DNA of 5,898 bases. Source: Alphaproteobacteria bacterium. GTDB taxonomy: Bacteria; Pseudomonadota; Alphaproteobacteria; SMXP01. Shown piece after piece: positions 1 to 5,848 of this stretch; within the stretch, counting starts at the first letter, position 1; the number at the start of each line of letters is the position of its first letter. Location of the stretch: contig SMXP01000029.1 of assembly GCA_004356335.1 (NCBI GenBank), positions 1 to 5,898 of the forward strand, written 5' to 3'. The translations under genes were made by a program, and so were the position numbers. Under the pieces are notes generated by a model. It saw nothing but the letters and a program-made list of their open reading frames with translations, was not told the origin of the DNA and searched no databases.

Positions 1-51
1 ACAAAGACTTAGAGCACGTTGGCGATTCCATCTTTTGTCAGCGCGTTCTAG
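1..51 (-). repeat. Two-hairpin intergenic repeat, copy A (partial, cut by window edge)
   Basis: Read on the minus strand, this stretch matches 1595-1645 on the plus strand at 44 of 51 positions with no gaps, by my hand alignment. The shared core is TGACAAAAGATGGAATC, followed by AACGTGCTCT and AGTCTTT. It corresponds to the first hairpin of the repeat: the arms AGAGCACGTT (11-20) and GCGCGTTCT (41-49) are only partly complementary, so this copy has decayed more than copy B. The expected second hairpin would lie to the left of position 1, outside the window. Its orientation is opposite to copy B, so the two copies point away from purA. No coding potential is evident. Confidence 0.8.
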
Positions 52-57
52 GACCGA

Positions 58-76
58 CCCCTCCCCCCCCTTTCCC
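58..76 (-). other. G-quadruplex-type G-run cluster (C-rich on plus strand)
   Basis: The minus strand reads GGGAAAGGGGGGGGAGGGG, which fits the pattern of four runs of at least three G with loops of 1-7 bases (the run of eight G can give two tracts). It lies about 130-150 bases past the purA stop codon, on the purA sense strand, so a read-through transcript could fold it. Whether it forms or matters is unknown. The eight-C homopolymer at 63-70 is also a likely place for length variation or sequencing error. Confidence 0.5.
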
Positions 77-85
77 TCCGTGTCG

Positions 86-136
86 CCCCGCAGCACCGGC
101 GTTCGCCGGTACAAGCTTGCCCTCGGGGACTTCCCC
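86..136. repeat. Nested inverted repeats downstream of purA
   Basis: The inner stem is ACCGGCG (95-101) against CGCCGGT (104-110), a perfect 7-base match around TT. An outer stem, CCCCG (86-90) with CGGGG (124-128), can enclose it. The right outer arm also overlaps a competing small palindrome, GGGGACTTCCCC (125-136). The region could therefore fold in two exclusive ways on either strand. None of the stems is followed by a T-run on the purA strand, so a classical intrinsic terminator is not supported. No gene or known RNA is recognised here. Confidence 0.55.
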
Positions 137-145
137 TCTATGCCT

Positions 146-166
146 CCCCGCGGTTTAACCGCGGGG
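146..166 (-). repeat. REP-like perfect palindrome after purA, possible transcription end
   Basis: CCCCGCGG (146-153) and CCGCGGGG (159-166) are exact inverted repeats around TTTAA; the palindrome is perfect over 21 bases apart from its central base. On the minus strand it is preceded by GACTGGA, giving CTGGA plus a CCCCG...CGGGG hairpin. That resembles short palindromic intergenic repeats commonly seen in alphaproteobacteria; this comparison is from memory and unchecked. It begins about 40 bases after the purA stop and is the strongest hairpin there, so it may stop transcription or protect the mRNA 3' end. It lacks the downstream T-run of a standard intrinsic terminator. Confidence 0.6.
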
Positions 167-205
167 TCCAGTCACTTATTCAAATTATCGCAGAGGTCGC
201 GTTTA

Positions 206-1498
206 TTAATCCGTGAACGGATCGCGCATGAGGATGGTGTCGTCGCGTTCGGGCGAGGTCGACAAAAGGGTAACCGGCGCGCCGATCAGTTCCTCGATCC
301 GGCGGACATATTTCACCGCCGTTGCCGGCAGATCGGCCCATGAGCGGGCGCCTCGAGTGGAATCCGACCAGCCTTCCAGGGTTTCGTAGACCGGTGTGAT
401 CTGTGCCTGGCGGTCCCGATCGGCGGGCAAATAATCGACCATTTGACCGTTGAGTTCATAACGGGTGGCCACTTTCAGCTCGTCCATGCCGTCGAGCACG
501 TCGAGTTTGGTCAGCGCAATGCCGTCGATCCCGCCGGTGACGATGGCTTGGCGTACCAGTACCGCATCGAACCAGCCGCAGCGGCGCGAGCGGCCGGTGA
601 CGGTGCCGAATTCTTTGCCCCGTTCGCCGAGACCTTGGCCGATTTCATTGTCTTGTTCCGTGGGAAACGGGCCTTCACCGACCCGGGTGGTATAGGCCTT
701 GACGATGCCTAACACGTAATCGAGCGCCGAAGGCCCGAGCCCGGACCCGGCGGCGGCCTGTCCGGCCACGGTGTTGGACGAGGTGACGAACGGATAGGTG
801 CCGTGATCCACATCCAGAAGAATGCCTTGGGCGCCTTCGAACAAAATGCGTTTGCCGGCGCGGCGCATGTCGTCAAGCCGCCGCCAAACCGGCCCGGCAA
901 ACGGCAATATTTTTGGCGCCACCTCAAGCAGGACCGTCATCAAGGCCGTGGCATCGGCTTCCGGCTGCCCGTGACCCCGGCGCAAGGCGTTATGATGTTC
1001 CAGAAGGGCATGGACTTTTTGGACCAGCCGGTCCGGTCGGGCCAGATCGATCACCCTTAGGGCCCGGCGGCCGACTTTGTCTTCATAGGCCGGGCCGATG
1101 CCTCGTTTGGTGGTGCCGATCCGCGTGCCCACTTGGGTGCCTTCGCGCAACACATCGAGCTCTCTATGGACCGGTAAAATCAGCGTGGCGTTTTCGGCAA
1201 TGAGAAGATTGTCCGGTGTCACATCGACACCTTGTTTTTTGAGTCGGTCGATTTCATCCACCAATGCCCAGGGATCGACCACGACGCCATTGCCGATCAC
1301 CGAGATTTTCCCCTTACGGACGATTCCCGACGGCAACAGGCTGAGCTTGTAAACCGTGCCGTCTATGACCAGCGTATGACCGGCATTATGGCCGCCTTGA
1401 AAACGCACCACCACGTCGGCGCGCTGGGACAACCAGTCGACAATCTTTCCTTTTCCCTCGTCGCCCCATTGGGCGCCGACGACGACGACATTAGCCAT
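206..1498 (-). CDS. purA: Adenylosuccinate synthetase (IMP-aspartate ligase)
   Basis: Cytosolic enzyme joining IMP and aspartate using GTP to give adenylosuccinate, the first committed step from IMP to AMP. The 430-residue protein is full length for the family. Visible motifs in order: the N-terminal GAQWGDEGKGK loop (residues 8-18) with catalytic Asp13; QGGHNAGHT (34-42) with His41; GTTKRGIGPAY (128-138) for IMP binding; EGAQGILLDVDHGTYPFVTS (221-240); TVTGRSRRCGWFD (299-311); the guanine-recognition stretch TKLDVLDG (330-337); and STSPERDD (413-420) near the C terminus. The ATG at 1498 gives the canonical MANVVVVGAQWGDEGKGK start. No strong Shine-Dalgarno precedes it; the nearest purine stretch, GGGAATGA, is weak. 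It lies downstream of serC-serA on the same strand, separated from serA by 236 bases containing a repeat, so it may have its own promoter or rely on read-through. I found no convincing -35/-10 pair in the gap. Confidence 0.98.
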   Translation of the reverse strand: MANVVVVGAQWGDEGKGKIVDWLSQRADVVVRFQGGHNAGHTLVIDGTVYKLSLLPSGIVRKGKISVIGNGVVVDPWALVDEIDRLKKQGVDVTPDNLLIAENATLILPVHRELDVLREGTQVGTRIGTTKRGIGPAYEDKVGRRALRVIDLARPDRLVQKVHALLEHHNALRRGHGQPEADATALMTVLLEVAPKILPFAGPVWRRLDDMRRAGKRILFEGAQGILLDVDHGTYPFVTSSNTVAGQAAAGSGLGPSALDYVLGIVKAYTTRVGEGPFPTEQDNEIGQGLGERGKEFGTVTGRSRRCGWFDAVLVRQAIVTGGIDGIALTKLDVLDGMDELKVATRYELNGQMVDYLPADRDRQAQITPVYETLEGWSDSTRGARSWADLPATAVKYVRRIEELIGAPVTLLSTSPERDDTILMRDPFTD

Positions 1499-1594
1499 AG
1501 GTGGTCATTCCCGTTTACTTTCGGAACCCGGAAGCCGCCGGGCCCGTCACGGCCAAACATGGTGAGGCGGCCCCACCTCAAAAACAGAGCCGCC

Positions 1595-1700
1595 CTAGAG
1601 CACGTTGACAAAAGATGGAATCTCTAACGTGCTCTGAGTCTTTATTTTGTCGCGCATTCGGACGGAAAACCGGTACCCACTTTTCCTGAATGCGCCCTAA
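1595..1700 (+). repeat. Two-hairpin intergenic repeat, copy B (complete)
   Basis: The first hairpin has arms AGAGCACGTT (1597-1606) and AACGTGCTCT (1626-1635), a perfect 10-base inverted repeat. A joint, GAGTCTTTATTTTGTC, leads to a second hairpin: GCGCATTC (1652-1659) pairs with GAATGCGC (1688-1695), and inside it GGAAAA (1664-1669) pairs with TTTTCC (1681-1686) around CCGGTACCCAC. The layout matches the widespread alphaproteobacterial intergenic repeat with an AGAGC...GCTCT hairpin and an AAAACCGGTTCCCACTTTT-type second hairpin (recalled from genome sequences, not searched). It fills nearly half of the gap between serA and purA and is non-coding. On the minus strand it would be part of any serA-purA read-through transcript. 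Confidence 0.85.
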
Positions 1701-1734
1701 CCCGCCTTAACGTCCTGTTCTACCGAATTTCGGG

Positions 1735-3312
1735 TCAAAACGACAGGGCTTTTGCCTGCTTGACGAACGGCAAGGCGGCAACCTTTTCAAGAGTTTCCGC
1801 ACTAATGGGTTCGTCGATGGCAATCAACGCAATGGCATCCTCCCCCGGCTTTGACCGGCCCAGATTGAACGTGGCGATATTGAGCCCCGCCTCGCCGAGC
1901 ACATTGCCCAAGGCGCCGATGAAGCCGGGCTTGTCTTCGTTGGTCACGTAGAGCATGTGCGGTGACACCAAAGCCTCCATATCGATATTCTTCACCTGAA
2001 TGATCCGGGGACTGCCGTCGGAAAACACGGTGCCGGCAACGCTGCGGGTCTGACGCTCCGTGGTCACCGTGAATCGGATATAGCTTTCATAGACACCTTG
2101 CGCATCACGGGTAATTTCGCTGAGGCGAATGCCCCGCTCCTTAGCGATCACCGGCGCATTGACCATATTGACCTCAGACACAATGGGCCGCATCAAGCCC
2201 TCCAGCGCCGCCGCTGTCAGCGCTTTGGTGTTCATGCGCGCCACTTCGCCTTCATATTCGATCTGGACGCCCTTTATGCCGGATTCCGTCAATTGGCCGG
2301 CAAACAAACCCAATTGTTCGGCCAATCTAATGAATGGCCCCATCTCGGCTGCTTCATCGGCCGAAATGGACGGCATGTTGATGGCATTGGCCACCGCACC
2401 TGTGAGCAGAAAATCGGACATTTGTTCGGCAATTTGTAACGCCACATTTTCTTGTGCCTCACGGGTTGCCGCACCTAAGTGCGGTGTCGCGATAAAATTT
2501 TCCGTGCCGAACAAGTCGTTTTCCTTGGCCGGTTCTTCCAAGAATACATCTAGGGCGGCACCGGCCACATGGCCGCTTTCAAGGGCTGCCTTAAGGGCTG
2601 CCTCATCGATCAATCCACCGCGGGCACAATTGATGATCCGTACCCCTTTTTTGGTTTTGCTGATTGCATCGGCATTCAAAATGTTGCGCGTTTCATCGGT
2701 CAACGGCGTATGTAAGGAAATGAAATCCGACCGGGCCAAAAACGCGTCGAAATCGACTTTCTCAACACCAAGTTCGACCGCCTTTTCATCCGAAAGATAA
2801 GGATCGTAAGCCACTACTTTCATCTGCAGGCCTTTGGCGCGGCTGGCGACGATACTACCGATATTGCCGCACCCGATAATGCCGAGTGTCTTGCTGGTCA
2901 CTTCGGTCCCCATAAAGCGCGACTTTTCCCATTTGCCTGCTTGGGTTGAGACATTCGCCGCCGGTATCTGGCGCGACAGCGACATCATCAAGGCAATGGC
3001 GTGCTCGGCTGTGGTGATTGAATTGCCGAACGGCGTATTCATGACCACGATACCTTTGGCTGTTGCGGCCGGGAGGTCGATATTATCGACACCAATCCCG
3101 GCACGGCCGATCACCTTGAGGTTTATGGCGGCGGCCATGACGTCCGCCGTCACTTTCGTGGCCGATCGAACGGCGAGGCCATCATATTGGCCGACAATGT
3201 CGATCAATTCCTCTTTGGACAAACCAACTTTGACATCGGCGTCGATGCCCCGATTTTGAAAGATCTCGACGGCGGAGGGACTCAGTTTGTCCGAAATTAA
3301 GACTTTAGGCAT
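1735..3312 (-). CDS. serA: D-3-phosphoglycerate dehydrogenase, long ACT-domain form
   Basis: Oxidises 3-phosphoglycerate to 3-phosphohydroxypyruvate with NAD, the first step of the phosphorylated serine pathway in the cytosol. The 525 residues fit the long type: a split substrate-binding domain (about 1-98 and 285-315), a Rossmann domain (about 99-284) with GCGNIG at 147-152 and the NAD-ribose Asp170 in AYDPY, an intervening ASB-type domain (about 317-445), and a C-terminal ACT domain (about 452-525, starting MLYVTNEDKPGFIGALGNVL). The catalytic triad is visible: Arg231 in CARGG, Glu260 in FLEEPA, His278 in TPHLGA. The ACT domain suggests serine feedback, though in long forms this varies. The ATG at 3312 has AGGA nine bases upstream. 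It follows serC by 91 bases, a gap with short palindromes (GGGACGTCCC at 3376-3385, GGCGCGCC at 3363-3370) but no T-run terminator, so one operon is likely. Confidence 0.98.
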   Translation of the reverse strand: MPKVLISDKLSPSAVEIFQNRGIDADVKVGLSKEELIDIVGQYDGLAVRSATKVTADVMAAAINLKVIGRAGIGVDNIDLPAATAKGIVVMNTPFGNSITTAEHAIALMMSLSRQIPAANVSTQAGKWEKSRFMGTEVTSKTLGIIGCGNIGSIVASRAKGLQMKVVAYDPYLSDEKAVELGVEKVDFDAFLARSDFISLHTPLTDETRNILNADAISKTKKGVRIINCARGGLIDEAALKAALESGHVAGAALDVFLEEPAKENDLFGTENFIATPHLGAATREAQENVALQIAEQMSDFLLTGAVANAINMPSISADEAAEMGPFIRLAEQLGLFAGQLTESGIKGVQIEYEGEVARMNTKALTAAALEGLMRPIVSEVNMVNAPVIAKERGIRLSEITRDAQGVYESYIRFTVTTERQTRSVAGTVFSDGSPRIIQVKNIDMEALVSPHMLYVTNEDKPGFIGALGNVLGEAGLNIATFNLGRSKPGEDAIALIAIDEPISAETLEKVAALPFVKQAKALSF

Positions 3313-3403
3313 GAATGGGTATCCTAGGGTTAAAAGAAATCTTTATGTCGGTTGTGAAATCCGGCGCGCCCTATTGGGACGTCCCGTCTCTTGGCCACGT
3401 GCG

Positions 3404-4579
3404 TCATGCGGCCTCGGTGAGCTCCGCTGAAGCCGTTGCAAAAGCCCAGTCAAGCCACGGCACTAAAGCTTCGAGATCCGACCGATCGATGGTCGCGCCG
3501 GTCCAGATGCGCAGGCCCGGCGGGGCATCCCGGTAGGCCCCAATGTCATAGGCGACACCTTCTTTGTCGAGCAACGACGCGATTCGCTTGGAAAACGCCG
3601 CTTGTTTTTCATCGCTCAAGGCGGCGATGTGCCGATCGACGATCTTGAGGCAGACGGATGTGTTGGAACGGGTTGCCGGATCCTCCGCCAAAAAATCGAT
3701 CCACTCGGTGCGCTCGACCCATTGGGCCAGGACCGCCAAATTATCGTCGGCCCGCTTCAACAGCGCTTCCTGCCCACCGATCTCATCCGCCCAATTGAGC
3801 GCATCCAGATAATCTTCGACGCACAACAAAGACGGCGTGTTGATGGTCGCCCCTTCGAACAGCCCTTCGATCAGCTTGCCGCCTTTGGTCAGCCGGAAGA
3901 TTTTCGGGAGCGGCCAAGCCGGCGTGTAGCTTTCCAGTCGGTCAACGGCCCGCGGACTCAAAATCAACATGCCGTGTGCCGCTTCTCCGCCCATAACTTT
4001 TTGCCAGGAATAAGTCACCACATCGAGCTTCGACCAATCGAGTTTTTGGGCGAACACGGCTGACGTGGCATCGCAAATGGTAAGGCCCGCGCGATCGGCG
4101 GCGATCCAATCGGCGTCGGGCACGCGTACGCCCGACGTGGTGCCGTTCCACGTGAACACCACATCGCGCGCCGGGTCGACTTCGGTAAGATCAGGCAGCC
4201 GGCCATAATCGGCCGCCAAAACCCGCACATCGTCTAATTTCAGCTGTTTGGTAATGTCGCTGACCCAGCCCTGGCCAAAACTTTCCCAGGCCAGGACGTC
4301 GACACCGCGCGCGCCCAAAAGCGACCACAAGGCCATTTCAACGGCGCCCGTGTCAGAGGCGGGCACCAGACCCACTCGATAGTCATGGGGAATGCCCAGC
4401 AGTTTCCTTGTGCGGTCAATCGCTTCGGCAAGTTTCGCTTTGCCCGGCTTGGATCTATGGGATCGGCCCAAGCAAGCGGCTTCAAGATTTTGGAGAGACC
4501 AGCCGGGGCGCTTGGCACAGGGCCCCGAAGAGAACTCGGGTCGCACCGGCCGGGTGGCCGGCTTCATCACATCAGTCAT
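3404..4579 (-). CDS. serC: Phosphoserine aminotransferase, alphaproteobacterial type
   Basis: PLP-dependent class V aminotransferase moving an amino group from glutamate to 3-phosphohydroxypyruvate to give phosphoserine, the step after SerA. The family usually also serves the matching reaction in PLP synthesis where that route exists. The 391-residue protein has the opening PEFSSGPCAKRPGW (14-27) typical of the divergent alphaproteobacterial subfamily rather than the E. coli type. Key sites: SDTGAVEMALW (75-85), the PLP-ring Asp170 in ICDATSA, the Schiff-base Lys194 in TYSWQKVMGGEAAHG, and INTPS (246-250). The start at 4579 is chosen because AGGAG (4588-4592) sits eight bases upstream; the in-frame Met5 lies too far from it. 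It is the first gene of the operon, read from the promoter at 4642-4670, and its ribosome binding site lies inside a leader hairpin, suggesting translational control. Confidence 0.97.
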   Translation of the reverse strand: MTDVMKPATRPVRPEFSSGPCAKRPGWSLQNLEAACLGRSHRSKPGKAKLAEAIDRTRKLLGIPHDYRVGLVPASDTGAVEMALWSLLGARGVDVLAWESFGQGWVSDITKQLKLDDVRVLAADYGRLPDLTEVDPARDVVFTWNGTTSGVRVPDADWIAADRAGLTICDATSAVFAQKLDWSKLDVVTYSWQKVMGGEAAHGMLILSPRAVDRLESYTPAWPLPKIFRLTKGGKLIEGLFEGATINTPSLLCVEDYLDALNWADEIGGQEALLKRADDNLAVLAQWVERTEWIDFLAEDPATRSNTSVCLKIVDRHIAALSDEKQAAFSKRIASLLDKEGVAYDIGAYRDAPPGLRIWTGATIDRSDLEALVPWLDWAFATASAELTEAA

Positions 4580-4587
4580 TTTTCTGT

Positions 4588-4635
4588 CTCCTATTCCTTC
4601 CAGAATAGGCGCATCCCGTTGGGGGGACGTGGCCC
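4588..4635 (-). promoter_or_regulatory. serC leader RNA: two hairpins, the second burying the ribosome binding site
   Basis: Read on the minus strand from the predicted transcript start near 4635. Hairpin 1 pairs CGTCCC (4629-4624) with GGGATG (4617-4612) around CCCAAC, six pairs including one G-U. Hairpin 2 follows two bases later and pairs CCTATTC (4609-4603) with GAATAGG (4596-4590), seven perfect pairs around TGGAAG. The Shine-Dalgarno AGGAG (4592-4588) overlaps the 3' arm of hairpin 2, so closing it would block serC translation. Position, class of organism and shape fit the serC RNA motif reported upstream of serC operons in alphaproteobacteria, a candidate cis-regulator without an established ligand as far as I know. 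The structure is seen directly; family membership is inferred without a covariance search. Confidence 0.75.
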
Positions 4636-4641
4636 ACCGCC

Positions 4642-4670
4642 CATATAGGGGGACAAAGCTTTACAGTCAA
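4642..4670 (-). promoter_or_regulatory. Sigma-70-type promoter for the serC-serA operon
   Basis: On the minus strand, TTGACT (4670-4665) and TATATG (4647-4642) are separated by exactly 17 bases. Five of six -35 positions match TTGACA and four of six -10 positions match TATAAT. Transcription would start near 4635, giving a leader of about 56 bases that begins right at the two-hairpin element. The palindrome CCAATTGG (4675-4682) abuts the -35 box on its upstream side and could be an operator or chance. This is the best promoter I could find in the window. Confidence 0.75.
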
Positions 4671-4792
4671 CGAACCAATTGGCGGGTGGCGGGCTTTCAT
4701 GGTAGCCATCGCCCTCGATTCTGTCCGAAAACGGCGCTCAAGCGACCCTATCGGGGACCCACAGCCAGAGGAAAAAACACCGGGACAAGCCC

Positions 4793-5722
4793 ATGGCAAC
4801 AGAACGAACAGCTACGGAATGGGCGTTGTTTGCCACATTGGTCGTGCTTTGGGGGTCGGCCTTTTTGATGATCAAACTGACCGTGGACACGATTCCGCCG
4901 CTCACAGCGGTCGCCTTCAGACTCATTTTGGCTTTAGCGGTGCTTTATCCCGCCATGCGATTTTCGGGACAAAAACTACCCCCACTGTTCACCCTTAACG
5001 CAGACACTCAACACATTGCCCGGCGACAATGGATTTACTTGGCACTTGTCGGCATAACCGGAAATGCCTTGCCGTTTTCTTTGATCATGTGGGGCCAAAC
5101 GGAAATCGACTCGAGTTTGGCCGGAATCTTTATCGCCTTTGCCCCCCTGACCACTTTGGTGCTGGCCCATTTCTTTCTGCCCGGCGAAACCATGAACAAG
5201 GCCAAGGCTTTGGGATTCGGACTTGGGTTTTTAGGCATCGTGGTTTTGCTCGGTCCCGGTATGGTGAATCAATTCGACAAATCGAACGACTTGTTCCATC
5301 AACTTGCGGTGTTTGGCGGCGCCCTCAGTTATGGGGTCAGCATCGTCATGGCACGCAAAATGCCGGTTCTTCATCCGATGTCGGCGGGCACCGGCCTCAC
5401 GCTTGTGGCCATGCTCTTGATGATCCCCCTTGCGATCTTTTTCGAGCGCCCTTGGTCCGTGGAGCCAAGCGGCCTGTCGTTGCTCATGTTGTGTCTTTTG
5501 GGCGTGTTCTCGACAGGCATTGCCAATGTGTTGTTCTTCTTTTTGATCAACTCGGCCGGCGCCACCTTTGTCTCCCTGTCCAATTATCTGTTGCCAATGT
5601 GGGCCGTCCTAATGGGTGCAATTTTCTTAAGCGAGCGACTTTCGTTCAATACGCTGGCCGCCCTTACGCTTATTCTGATGGGCGTGGGCTTGAGTCAATT
5701 GCGCGCGACCACTAAGACGTGA
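4793..5722 (+). CDS. EamA/DMT-superfamily membrane transporter
   Basis: Predicted inner-membrane permease of the drug/metabolite transporter superfamily: 309 residues, ten hydrophobic segments (roughly 10-28, 36-56, 80-100, 107-128, 138-157, 168-187, 195-216, 228-250, 258-279, 285-303), and two EamA repeats (about 12-154 and 172-303). The first helix has the family's LWGSAFLMIK signature (19-28); each repeat ends with the usual acidic turn after a helix (PGE at 130-132, SER at 280-282). Members export amino acids, metabolites or drugs; the substrate cannot be told here. The ATG at 4793 is the first usable start after an in-frame TAG at 4703; only a weak GGGA (4782-4785) precedes it, and AGAGG at 4767-4771 is too distant. 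It diverges from serC across 213 bases. I see no clear promoter for it. A repeat hairpin begins 18 bases after the stop. Confidence 0.93.
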   Translation: MATERTATEWALFATLVVLWGSAFLMIKLTVDTIPPLTAVAFRLILALAVLYPAMRFSGQKLPPLFTLNADTQHIARRQWIYLALVGITGNALPFSLIMWGQTEIDSSLAGIFIAFAPLTTLVLAHFFLPGETMNKAKALGFGLGFLGIVVLLGPGMVNQFDKSNDLFHQLAVFGGALSYGVSIVMARKMPVLHPMSAGTGLTLVAMLLMIPLAIFFERPWSVEPSGLSLLMLCLLGVFSTGIANVLFFFLINSAGATFVSLSNYLLPMWAVLMGAIFLSERLSFNTLAALTLILMGVGLSQLRATTKT

Positions 5723-5740
5723 GGGGATTTGACAACGGGT

Positions 5741-5848
5741 CTTAGAGCGTTTCCGAACTTAATAGACTCGCGAAAACGCTCTAAGTCCTTGTTTGGTCGC
5801 GCATTCGAACCCAAAAACCGCGTACACTTTTTGTGAATGCGCTCTAAG
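5741..5848 (+). repeat. Two-hairpin intergenic repeat, copy C (complete)
   Basis: Same architecture as copy B. Hairpin 1 has perfect 12-base arms CTTAGAGCGTTT (5741-5752) and AAACGCTCTAAG (5774-5785). After the joint TCCTTGTTTGGTC, hairpin 2 pairs GCGCATTC (5799-5806) with GAATGCGC (5835-5842), with inner CAAAAA (5812-5817) and TTTTTG (5828-5833). The element begins CTTAGAGCG and ends CGCTCTAAG, so its ends are inverted repeats of each other. The loop of hairpin 1 is unrelated to copies A and B, so this is a different subfamily. Starting 18 bases past the transporter stop codon, the first hairpin might end or stabilise that transcript, although no long T-run follows. Confidence 0.85.

Noticed and set aside
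35..343. A 102-codon open frame on the plus strand at the left edge
   Set aside because: It runs through low-complexity and palindromic sequence and then antisense to the purA C terminus; its composition is not protein-like.
1605..1633. TTGACA in copy B as a plus-strand promoter
   Set aside because: There is no acceptable -10 box 16-18 bases downstream, and no plus-strand gene follows. The same bases are the loop edge of the repeat hairpin.
1723..1733. Terminator at the end of serA (CCGAATTTCGG)
   Set aside because: Only a 5-base stem with a one-base loop next to the stop codon, and no T-run follows on the serA strand.
2129..2800. A 223-codon open frame on the plus strand opposite serA
   Set aside because: It lies wholly antisense to a clearly conserved gene, resembles no protein family, and is rich in Ala, Ser, Pro and Arg as expected from reading the opposite strand of GC-rich coding DNA.
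3376..3385. Terminator or operator in the serC-serA gap (GGGACGTCCC)
   Set aside because: A 10-base palindrome alone is too small for a terminator, has no loop or T-run, and palindromes of this size occur by chance in GC-rich DNA.
4699..4709. ATGGTAGCCAT palindrome in the serC/transporter intergenic region as an operator
   Set aside because: The arms are only four bases and it lies away from the serC promoter elements; it is indistinguishable from chance.
4392..4868. A 158-codon open frame on the plus strand across the serC start, leader and promoter
   Set aside because: It overlaps the 5' end of serC, the leader and the start of the transporter in another frame; it has no family features and no good ribosome binding site.
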